From Alopecurus myosuroides (Eukaryota > Streptophyta > Magnoliopsida > Poales > Poaceae): a DNA stretch of 64,000 nucleotides. Positions 11,300-20,678 of the stretch are shown here, one piece after another. Within the stretch, counting starts at the first letter, position 1, and each line of letters begins with the position of its first letter. A program made the position numbers and the translations under genes. Where the stretch lies: the NCBI GenBank assembly GCA_028641055.1, contig CM054059.1:438559095-438623094 (forward strand). The letters run 5' to 3'. The notes under the pieces are model-generated. The model did no database searches and was not told the DNA's origin. It was given only the letters and a program-made list of their open reading frames with translations.

Positions 11300-12290
11300 G
11301 AATTGGCAAAAACCAAGGAAAAATCCGTGATGCCACTAACCAAAAAGAATGCCCCAGATCTCGAGTTCAGCCCAAGTAGCAAAACTCGAAAGCATCAAGT
11401 GCACCCGACAGAATCAGCGAAGACGTCGATCGTGTCAACCACCCTATCGTCTGCATAGGAAAGCGTGCTCGTCGAACTCCTCCGTGAGTACTGGTAGATT
11501 TTTGCCTGGTAGCCTTCAGATATGCCAAGAATACCCACGATTTTGCCGAGCACTCGTTGTAAGTGTTTAAAGATGCAAAGCCGGTCAAATAGACCACTCG
11601 ACACTTTTCCGAGCAAAAGCAGAGAGCACTCGAAGAAGAGGTGTACAGACTGCTAGCCGCCAAGTTCATCAGGGAAATCAAGATATCCACCTGGTTAGCA
11701 AACCCGGTGCTGGTCCCGAAGAAAAACAGGGACATCCTTCGCGTGTCCATCGACTATACTTCGTTGAACAAACTGCCCCAAGGATAACTTCCCACTCCCG
11801 CGGATCGATCAGATCGTCGAATCCACAACATGCTGTCAACGCCTCTCGTTCCTGTATGCCTACTCGGGCTACAACCAGATCAGGATGAAGCAGGAAGACG
11901 AGGAGAAGACAACATTCATCACACCACACGGTGTATATTGCTACATGACAATACCTTTCGGGCTAAAAAACGCAGGCGCAACATACCAGTGCTGCATGCA
12001 AAAATGCCTCGCCAAGCTCATTGGTAAGAACATACAAGTGTACGTTGACGATATCATCATCAAGACTCGAGTGGAGAACACACTCCTCTAGAACATAAGG
12101 GAAACATTCGACGCCCTCAACGCATACAGAATTAAGCTCAACCCGACAAAATGCGTCTTCGGGGTCCCTATTGGCCAACTCCTCGGCTATCTGGTCTCTG
12201 CCCGAGGAACTGAGGCCAAGCCGAAGAAAATTCTGGCAATCTTGACGATGAAATAACCAACAAATCTCCGTGGGTACAGCAGCTCGCAAG
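11300..12290 (+). pseudogene. Gypsy reverse transcriptase, broken
   Basis: RT motifs are spread over several frames. The stretch 11885-12091 encodes EEKTTFITPHGVYCYMTIPF, GLKNAGATYQ and the catalytic box VYVDDIIIKT (YVDD codons 12041-12052). The part before it (11400-11880) is interrupted by stops, including one at 11450 shared in position with copy 2. The part after it (12090-12290) shows a broken KCVFG and LGYLVS region. Function is lost. Confidence 0.85.
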
Positions 12291-12294
12291 ACGA

Positions 12295-13515
12295 TTGGCA
12301 GACCTCAGCAGGTGTCACCGCAAGATTGGGCGAACAAGCGCTCCTCTTCTACAAACTGCTGAAGAAAACGGATACGTTCGAGTGGACGCCAGAAGCAAAG
12401 CATGCGTTCATCGACCTAAAAAAGGTGCTACAGAGCAAGAAAATACTGGCCACACCTTAGGAAAGGGAACCTCTGTACCTATATCTAGCCGCAACAAACC
12501 AGATGGTCAGTACAGTACTCGTGGTCGAGCGACCAGAGAAGGGAAAAGCACACGGCGTACAAAGACTAATATACTACCTCAGCGAGGTACTCTCGCCGTG
12601 CAAACAACGATACCACCACTACCAGAAGCTCGCGTATGGAGTGGTCTTCACAGCCCGCAAACTCAAGCATTACTTCCAGGAGCATACCGTCACGGTGCTA
12701 AACGACGCATCACTCGGTATAATTATGAACAATCCTATGGCATCCGGAAGAATCGCAAAATGGAGCATTGAGTTATGCACCTAGGATACTTAGGGCGCAA
12801 CACCCTAAAATCTCAGGTGGTCGCAGATTTTCTCTCAGAATGGACGGAACTGCAAACCCCAGGACCACCCGAATACACGAGCTCCTGGATCATGTACTTC
12901 GACGGGTCGAAAAGAAACGAGGGAGCAAGAGCAGGCGTCATCCTCATATCACCGAGGAGTCACAAACTCTAGTACATCTTACGCCTCGACTTCCCCCTCG
13001 ACGACTCAGCATCCAACAACGACGTAGAATACGAGGCGCTCCTACACGACATGAAGATGGAGATTGCCTGCGGAGCCACCCGGTTGATGATTTACGGAGA
13101 CTCTAATCTCATCGTGCAGCAGACGATGAAGGAATGTGATGCAGTCGCAGATAACATGATCGCCTATCGCGACATGTATAACCTGCTCGAAGGAAGTTTC
13201 AAAGGGTGCGAACTGAAGCACATTGCGCGATCCAGTAGCGAGGAAGCGTACAGATTGGCGAACATCGGGTCAACAAACGCCCCAGTTCCGCCAGGAATCT
13301 ACTTCGAAAAAATAAGCAAAAGGTCAGTCAAGCTCAAAAAGCACACAGAGATGCCAGAAGCAGCAGAAACAGGGGCTAGCCAGCAAATCGCCATAATCGA
13401 ACTCGTTCACAACATCTCGAGGCAAGCCTTCCTGGTCAAGCCAGTTTGGACGAGAAAGTATCTGGATTACTTGATCCATAAACAGCTCCCATGGGACATC
13501 TGCGAAGCACATTAA
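12295..13515 (+). pseudogene. Tandem RNase H modules of Tat element
   Basis: Two RNase H-like blocks follow the RT. The first (about 12300-12784) is degraded but still encodes YYLSEVLSPCKQRYHHYQKL and AYGVVFTARKLKHYF, the form seen after Gypsy RT. The second (12830-13300) encodes SWIMYFDGSKRNEGARAGV, an NDVEYEALLHDM block and the LMIYGDSNLIVQQ box, which carry the D, E, D catalytic pattern. A stop at 12970 (KL-stop) and several frameshifts interrupt it. A second, acquired RNase H is a described hallmark of Tat elements. Confidence 0.75.
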
Positions 13516-14673
13516 ATAGTTCGACGCAGTAAATCCTTTATCGTGTTAATGGGAGAATTGCATAAGCAAAACATATCAGGAGTACTCTGTAGGTGCATCG
13601 CACCCGAAGATGGACAGGAACTGCTCGGGGACATACACCAAGGCGACTGTGGGCATCACGCAAGTTGGAGGGCCATCGTAGGAAAGCCTTCTGAGCAGGA
13701 TTCTACTGACTTACGACAGCCAGGGACACCAAAGACCTGGTCGAAAGATGAAACGCCTCCCAAAGGTTCGCACCCAAGCCACATGCACCATCTACAATGC
13801 TCCATATGATCCCCCTCTCCTGACGCTTCTCCCAATGGGGGCTAGACATGGTGGGACCGCTGCGGAAAGCAACACCCGAAGGATACACCCACTTACTGGC
13901 CGCAGTCGACAAGTTTACAAAGTGGATAGAGGTCGTCTCAGTTACGTCGCAACACGCAGAATGCGCCCTAAGATTCCATCGTCTGCAGGTTCGGCGTCCC
14001 TCACAATAATATCACGGATAATGGGAACAACTGCATGGCCAAGGAAACCCAGGATTTCTGCAAAGAAAAGGGGATAAACTTCAGTTTTGCTTCGGTGGCG
14101 CACCCCCAAACCAACGGCCAAGTCGAACGATCCAATGGATTAGTTTCGGATGGCCTGAAGAAACGGCTACTCACCCGACTACATACAGCAACAGGGCATT
14201 GGGTTGAAGAACTACCATCGGTGTTGTGGAGTCTAAGAACGACCCCAAACAGATCAACAAACTACAAACCATTTTTCATGGTTTATGGAGCTGAGGCGGT
14301 ACTACCCAAGGACGTCAAGTTCAGCGCTCCACGAGTTGTTGCATACAACGAAGATGCTTCCCATAAAGCACTCGCAGAAGACATGTACGCACTGGACGAG
14401 ATCAGTGGCGTAGCACTCGCAAGATCCGCTGTCTACCAGCAGGCGCTACGCGATCACCACAGTCGTCGCACACGCCACATATCCTTCGTGGTAGGCGACC
14501 TGGTGCTACGGCTCAAGCAAGAAAAGGGACACAACCTAGAGCCACCATGGGAGGGACCCTTCATCATACACGAAGTTATCCCGGGAGGCGCCTATCGCTT
14601 GAAGAACCCAAAGATAGGCGGCATCTACTCCAACCCATGGAACGTGACACACCTTTGCAAGTTCTATCCTTAG
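13516..14673 (+). pseudogene. Gypsy integrase, partly open
   Basis: The zinc-finger part (about 13540-13680) keeps HQGDCGHHASWRAIVGK in a short frame. The catalytic core is frameshifted between 13740 and 14030. From 14035 to 14673 a 212-codon frame is open and encodes FASVAHPQTNGQVERSNGLV, PSVLWSLRTTPNRST, PFFMVYGAEAVLP and a C-terminal GDLVLRLKQEKGHNLEPPWE block ending HLCKFYP. The HPQTNGQVERSN box includes the glutamate of the DDE triad. The remaining frames are disrupted, so the enzyme is not functional. Confidence 0.85.
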
Positions 14674-14977
14674 AATTTTTCATTTGTTCTACTCGCAAGA
14701 AATAAGGCTGTTCCAGCAAAACACATGGCTTCACAGTCATTGCAATACAAACATGGTTTCTAAACCATAGCTACAAAGACTACTTAGTATCAATTTTTTC
14801 CTTTTCTCTTTACATGCTAACTACGGTCACACCCCAACACACGGGAGCTACACCAAACTGGCATACAATAATCTTCGAGTGCCCATGCACAGATGTTCTA
14901 CAAGGTTACAAGGTACACACCTTAAACACCTTACACATACAACACACAAGGTATGTACACCTTAAAACAAGACAAAA
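14674..14977. other. Non-coding spacer between pol and antisense ORF
   Basis: About 300 bases with no frame of interest. CA/AC-rich words (ACACACAAGG, CACCTTAAACACC) occur near 14900-14960. This is the position of the element's 3' untranslated region. Confidence 0.5.
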
Positions 14978-15412
14978 CTATTGCCACGTGGCAGCCTCTC
15001 GGATCATTCGCTCTGTCTCTACAGCAGTTAGCCGCACGATCCGCTCCGCTGCAGGCCGCAAAACCTCATAGTGAGGAACAAAGTCAACAGCCGGTCCTCG
15101 AGTCTCAGGAAGTTGCGCCACAGAGTTGAAGTTGACATCAGGATGCCATAGCCGCACAAACGCGAGCGCCACTTGAGCGTCGCAAATAAGCTGCTGACGC
15201 ACACACTCGGGAACATCCTCTCCCCAAAGAAACATCCTTAGCAGACCACTCAGTCGATCGGGAACAACTTCGAAATGGTACATCGCCCGATGGACCGAGG
15301 AAAGGGCCTCCCGACAAGACTCAACAAAGAGGTGCACCTGACTTACTCGATACTGCAGAGTAGCCAGGACAAAGTCCCTGCCGCGGTCAGACCAGGAGGA
15401 GGGTAAGCGCAT
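14978..15412 (-). CDS. Antisense ORF (aORF) of the Tat element, probably partial
   Basis: A frame of about 145 codons on the minus strand lies between the end of pol and the truncated 3' end of the element. It has no match to gag or pol. The protein is alpha-helix-like and ends with PHYEVLRPAAERIVRLTAVE followed by TERMIREAA. Similar antisense ORFs of unknown function are described for Tat-lineage elements such as Grande and for the 'putative gypsy type transposon' family in rice. That match is from memory of the class. The frame meets a stop just upstream of the ATG (near 15430), where the element is truncated, so this is likely only the C-terminal part. Function is unknown. Confidence 0.6.
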   Translation of the reverse strand: MRLPSSWSDRGRDFVLATLQYRVSQVHLFVESCREALSSVHRAMYHFEVVPDRLSGLLRMFLWGEDVPECVRQQLICDAQVALAFVRLWHPDVNFNSVAQLPETRGPAVDFVPHYEVLRPAAERIVRLTAVETERMIREAATWQ

Positions 15413-15430
15413 CACTGAGATTAGCCAGGA

Positions 15431-15888
15431 CTAAGCCCACATGGCTGGCCGGCCAAGGAGGGTGCAACCGCACCCCCACAAGTGGCCTATATGGGCTCCC
15501 CTCCTTTTTCCTTTTTTCTTTCTCCCACTTTTCTCCTAATGGGCCTCTTTTGCCTAGAAGGCCCATTAGTGGAATAAATGCATTTTAAAATAAAATATTA
15601 AGTACTAATTATAATAATTAATAATAAATATACATTTCTTATTTATTTCGAGTCCCGGAACCCCTTCCGGCACCCTACGATCACTATCAGGCATTTTTCC
15701 CCTTATCCCGATGCTCCTTCGGAAATCTCCGATCTCTATCAGATAAATAATAGAACGATTCCTAGTCTCTTTATTATTGTCTTCAGTACTAAGATCACTC
15801 TTAAACATTGTCTACCCTTAAGTGTGACAGCCTACAGTTTGGGCTACTCCAGACATGGACGAGACACCTCAGCGAACAATGACCAATG
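15431..15888 (+). repeat. Left part of an LTR interrupted by a solo LTR
   Basis: GC-rich then AT-rich LTR-type sequence (GGGTGCAACCGCACCC, CTAATGGGCCTCTTTTGCC, CCGGAACCCCTTCCGG, GACATGGACGAGACACCTC). It continues, after removal of the solo LTR at 15894-17480, into 17486 onward. The pair reads as one Gypsy LTR of a type common in cereals. Its left end is truncated against the Tat element. Confidence 0.6.
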
Positions 15889-15893
15889 GCGGG

Positions 15894-17480
15894 TGCTTAT
15901 GCGTGTAAACACAGGTTCGTTGGGAGACCCCAAGAGGAAGGTATGAATAGTGCAGCAGCAAGTTTTCCCTCAGACAAGAAACCAAGGTTGAATCGACCCG
16001 TAGGAGGAAGGAGTAACTTTAGAAGGTTGATGCAGTTGAGATGGTAGGGCGCACTAGCGGTTCAGCAGCAACATGGAACCTACACAACACAATCAATTCA
16101 CTTTGCTCCAACGAAGCAGTGAGGTTGTTAATCTCACCGGTTTTGCTGTTAACAAAGAGGTTAAATGTATGGTGTGGAAAACAGTAGTAAAACAATATGA
16201 AAACAATATTAGCAGTGTGAAAACAGCGGAAACAGTAATTGCAGTGGTTGTATTATCAGTATGAGAAAATGGACCGGGGTCCACAGTTCACCAGTGGTGT
16301 CTCTTCATAAAAGATAGATAACATGTGTGGTGAAAAATTACAGCTGGGAAATTGATAGATATTGAAACATGCATGACATGATGATTACTATGTGATTCAT
16401 GCAGGCATTACAACAAGATACGTAGACCGTCATCCAACTGCATCTATGACTAATAATCCACCCTCCGAATGTCATGAACAAAAGTTGGATATTAAGTTGC
16501 AAGCAACAGAAATTCGCAGTAAGAAAAGTGTGTAATATAAACAAAGTAAACATCGTTGTTTTCTCCCTAATGGCAACAACACATCCTCCATCCGTCACGT
16601 TTCTGTCACTCGAGCACAGATGCAAAGGAGGCATGAACCCACTATCGAGCATAAATACTCCCTCTTGGAGTCACTAGCATCTACTTGGCTAGAGCATCTA
16701 CTAACCACGGAGAGCATGCAAGATCATAAATAACATACACATGAAGATAACATGATAGATTGATAATCAAGAGACATAGCATTTAACATTCATCGGATCC
16801 CAGCAAACACAACATGTAGCATTGCAATAAGATTATCTCGATCATGTAGGGCAGCTCACAAGATCTAAACATGAGGCATAAAGTGGAGAGAACAACCATC
16901 TAGCTACTGCTATGGAACCGTAGTTCAGGGATGAACTACTCACGCATCACTCCAGAGGCGGGCATGGTGGTGTAGAGCCCTCCGGTGATGATTTTCCCTC
17001 CCGGCAGGGTGCCAGGGAGAACTCCAGAACCCTCCCGATCTCGGGTTAACGATGACGGCGGCCTCGGGTGTTTTTCGTGGAAAAGTTGTATCTCTTTAGG
17101 GTTTACTATCCGAGAGGATTATATAGGAGAAAGGGTGATGGCGGTGGACGCCCGAGGGTCCCACACCACCCCCCAGGCGCGGCTAGGGGGCGCTGCCCTA
17201 TGGTGTGGCCCCCCTGTGGCCTCCTCGAGACTTCGTGGAACCTTCGGAAATTCTCAGACTTCGGGGGTTCAAAATTTTCAATTTCGAGAATATTTCTAGA
17301 ACAACTTTTCTGAAACTAAAAATAATAAAAAAAAACAATGATCTAGCTCTGTGGAATCTTGTCAATAGGCCAGTCCCGGAAAATCGATAAAAATGACATA
17401 AAGTGTATAGCAAACATGTAGCAAATAACATGAAAACAACATGGAACATCAGAAATTATAGATACATTTATGACGTATCA
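15894..17480 (-). repeat. Solo LTR with 5-bp target-site duplication
   Basis: On the minus strand the LTR starts TGATACGTCATAAATG (17480) and ends GTTTACACGCATAAGCA (15894). It is flanked by the same five bases, GCGGG, at 15889-15893 and 17481-17485. No primer site or polypurine tract adjoins either end, so the internal region was lost by recombination between two LTRs. The start resembles the LTR at 255-1674, in inverted orientation. No coding frame in it is credible. Confidence 0.85.
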
Positions 17481-17485
17481 GCGGG

Positions 17486-17810
17486 ATTTGGACATCCATA
17501 ATGGCCCCTGTGCATCCACGAAGTTTTTGCGTCGCTTTGAACCTTTAATGCAAGTTCCCATGCCCCTTGCCTTAGTGATACTTTGTTTGTCCGAGACTTG
17601 ATCTTCCGGTATCTTACACCCCGTTCAGTCCCGTTACCGACATAAAATTATACTCGTTGTCGTGTCGTTGCATCTCTGTGACCTAGTCAGATGCTTGCAT
17701 GCTAATTCATGCAACTACACCGAGTGGGCCCAAGAGTATCTATCCCTCAATAGGATTGGAAAGTGTCGCATAGATGAACAGATGAACGCATAGATGATCT
17801 TCATAGTGCG
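17486..17810 (+). repeat. Right part of the LTR interrupted by the solo LTR
   Basis: The sequence includes CCGAGACTTGATCTTCCGG, CCCGTTACCGACAT and CGAGTGGGCCCAAGAGTATC. These are the words expected downstream of the 15431-15888 part in this cereal LTR type. The right border is an estimate. Confidence 0.55.
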
Positions 17811-17964
17811 ATGGAAAATATATGCAGAAACTAAATTAAAATTACAAGATTTCGAAAAACCCTAATTCACCGCCGAACCTTAACCCTAGATCCGCAAAAG
17901 GGGCGTCTGGCACTTCATCGGGCCTGCGTTGTTGGCGTCGCTATGTCCGTCCTCACTTGTCGGA

Positions 17965-18240
17965 GACGAATTCAGATGAGTGCCCGATGAAGTCCAGCTG
18001 CGCAGCGGCGACAACGTCCCACTTGCGACGCTTGGCATGATGCTCCATGTCCGCACGGAGCCCACGCTCGAGCTATGCGGAATTGTAGGCCTCGACGGCG
18101 TCCTCCAAGCGACAACGACGCTTGGCTTGCCGACGCTCACCGTGCACGGGCTTGGCTGCCACAAGCTTCAAGAGCTCCTCGTCGTTGTCGATGTAGGAGA
18201 AATCATAGTTGCTGCTTGTGTCGTCCTCGCTATCCTCCGC
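17965..18240 (-). pseudogene. Unrecognised GC-rich coding remnant
   Basis: On the minus strand one frame stays open apart from a single TAG. It encodes DDTSSNYDFSYIDNDEELLK, ERRQAKRRCRLEDAVEAYNS, a stop, then LERGLRADMEHHAKRRKWD followed by VVAAAQLDFIGHSSEFVSDK and a final TGA. The charged, coding-like composition and clean end suggest the 3' end of a former gene or TE-carried ORF. I do not recognise the family. The surrounding GC-rich block (17880-18620) gives overlapping frames on both strands, none of which looks better than this one. Confidence 0.4.
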
Positions 18241-18679
18241 CTAGAGGACCGCCAAAACCGTGGTCGGCAACCGAGGAGGGACGGCGCTGTGCGGTCCCCA
18301 GCCCCGTGGTAGTAGGTGTCATGCCCGACCCTCCGCCAAGCAAGGTCGTCGTCGTGGTTGCGGTCGTGCTGCTCACCGCGATTCCTGCACTCACCCTCGT
18401 CCTTTGTGGCCGTCGACGGTAACGGTGTGCTAATGCGGGCCCCAACCGCGCCAATGTGGTTGTTGACGGGCCACATGGCGGTGTGGGAGGGTCGCGCGGG
18501 CTTAGGCGCGGTGGATGTGGTGACATTTCTCGCCTGTGTAGGAGGTGTCTACGACGGCGGGGAGAAGGCGGAAGTGGGGAGGGGGAGGGGCCGTCATCTA
18601 ACCTCCAAAAAAGTTTTAGCCCATAAAGCCGCAGGGAGATTTTGGTTTCGCGGTTTTTTCGTCGCTGCTATGCTTTAAG

Positions 18680-20400
18680 TGTCGCAATTCCTGCGCGAAA
18701 TGTCTGCTCTTGCCTGCTTGATTTATTGGAGGAACTTTTTGATGAGACATTTCTCATGGTTAATTACTCCACGTGGGACGATCTTTACTGAACAAAATTA
18801 GGATCCTGCAACCACTTCACCAACACAGTTGTGTTCACACCTGATCAGGCCTAGATAACAAGAGGAAGATCCACTTGAACCGATGCTAATCTCTGCTCAT
18901 TGTAGGCATACACCCAATTAAGTACATTAACCGCAAAAAAAAAGTAAGTGCACCTATGAGACGTTCCTTGGCGCCCAAAGTACGTGGATGCGAAATTTAC
19001 AATAAAGTTCCTTGGCAAACAAGCTCACATACACAGAGACATAGGACAGTGCGTTCCTTTGACCAAAACTCGAATCTGCCTACTCTGCCAATCATGCATC
19101 TCCATTCACACCTGCTCGAACACTGAATATTGCCCGCTTTACAACTCAGGTGTACTATAGAGCACGATTATAATAGGGACACCTGGGCCGGATGTACCGT
19201 CTCACTGTTACCAGCGCTGTCAAAAAAGTTTTAAAATTCTGAAACTTCTAGGGGCTAATATAATCAGCTATTGTACCCGCACAAAAAATTCGTCAGAAAA
19301 TAACTTAAATTGCAACCCGCATCAGAGGTTTGTTAAAAAAGGACGCTATATAGGGGGGGGAGATTTCTTACTCTCGAGCTCGAGGGCTCCCTGTAGTTTA
19401 TTTTTTAAATCATATTTAAAAGATTTTAAAAAGGATGTGATAAAAAATTCTGGATGTTCTCAATGAAGTATTCGACAAGGGTGCCAAATTTTTATTTTAA
19501 AAATCAAGTGTTTTTGCATACACAAAAATAATAAATGTAGTATTTATTATTTTTGTGCAGCCCATAATACAAAGAATTTCGCGTTGTAGTTGTGTATGTG
19601 TGTAGGCTAAATCATAAAGTACCACCAGAATTATTTTCAATTTTTTTTAAAAATAAATATTTTTTTGAATTTTTTAAAACGGAGGGTTCACCCGAGGTAG
19701 AGGTCGGGAGAAAAAAAATGACTTTTCGGCTATATACACGCTATATTCGTCTGATATTTGTCTTCTCTTTCAGAAGCCAATAACAATTATTTTGTGACCA
19801 AAGCTTTTACACTAATCTTTGAGCAATAAAATTCAAAAAAAAAAAAAATCCAATCCCTTATAGATTACTATTTTTTTTTCTTTGTATATGTCCGTATGTC
19901 TCCGTGCGTCATTAGTCCACGTCCCACCTAGGCGAGTTATAAGAAATGCTAAATTAGTTATTTTTAGTTAGTTTGAGGAGAAGAGATGGAAGATAAAAAA
20001 AAAAGCTGGCTGCAAACTTACATCCAACTCTAACATAAGTTTCAACATGGTTTGTGAGAAGGGAAAAAACAGCTTTTTGAGAAGATAAGTTAGGTCACTT
20101 ATTGATGACATAGTAAACAAGTAGGCTAGCTATCATGTGAATGAGCTACTGTATTAGATTTTCTATAGATGACATGACCATGTATGTATAGCCGACAGTT
20201 GGTTGTAGTGTTATCCATGCTATCATGCTCTTTCCAACAATGTGCGTTTTCGGTTTCGTGCCGGATGAATTTGTAACGAGATTCAGCCGAGTTCACTCAG
20301 ACTCCGACGCCCAAAATCTGGGCATGCAATCGTTTTTACTGTAAAAGTCCATGCCTCAGAATTCAGAGCGCAATAGCGGCGGGTCCGGTTGTACAGTTGT
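18680..20400. other. AT-rich intergenic DNA without a gene
   Basis: No coding frame of note. There are A/T homopolymers (for example 19836-19849 and 19872-19880), an inverted CTCGAGCTCGAG at about 19374-19385, a G run at 19353-19360 and AAAATAAT inverted words around 19522-19555 that could belong to old MITEs. I cannot set borders for any of these. The last 400 bases lead into the TolB-like gene. Confidence 0.5.
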
Positions 20401-20547
20401 AAAGTAACAGGAGCGTAGCGTGATGGACTTGTGTGCGTGCTCCACAGATTCTGTTTGTGATGCGCCCGTTCACACTGGGTCACAGACGTGGACCCATCCG
20501 ACAAGCTTTGGAGTTGCAGCAGATGAGCTCCACGCTCACCGCCAACC

Positions 20548-20556
20548 TACAAATAG
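20548..20556 (+). promoter_or_regulatory. Possible TATA element of the TolB-like gene
   Basis: TACAAATAG lies about 130 bases before the chosen start codon, in the compositional shift from AT-rich intergenic to GC-rich genic DNA. It is a weak match to the TATA consensus. No better candidate is present between 20420 and 20670. Confidence 0.35.
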
Positions 20557-20678
20557 CACCACGCTCCACGCCCACCTCAACCTCAGCCAGATCGCACTCA
20601 CACAGCTCAGCTGTCAGCTCACCCTGCCACACGCGCGTCACGCAGGCACACTCCATCGCATCGAGCAGCCACACCGCA

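Larger units (their letters stand above)
7791..15430 (+). mobile_element. Tat-lineage Gypsy retrotransposon, copy 1 (decayed, 3' LTR missing)
   Basis: The parts appear in the order LTR (7791-8279), primer site (8280-8297), gag, protease, RT, a degraded RNase H, a second RNase H, integrase, and an antisense ORF (15412-14978). Two RNase H modules and an antisense ORF between pol and the 3' LTR are known traits of some Tat-lineage elements. The coding parts carry many stops and frameshifts. The element is cut at about 15430 by another LTR, so no 3' LTR is seen. A second copy of the same family lies at 25183-28925. Confidence 0.85.

Noticed and set aside
17880..18680. Several frames on both strands in the GC-rich island
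   Set aside because: Only the minus-strand frame ending at 17965 has credible composition. The others are shadows or chance.
20433..20678. Upstream extension of the TolB-like frame
   Set aside because: It begins with GTG, not ATG, and has a different composition with no homology to a propeller. The ATG at 20679 is more likely.
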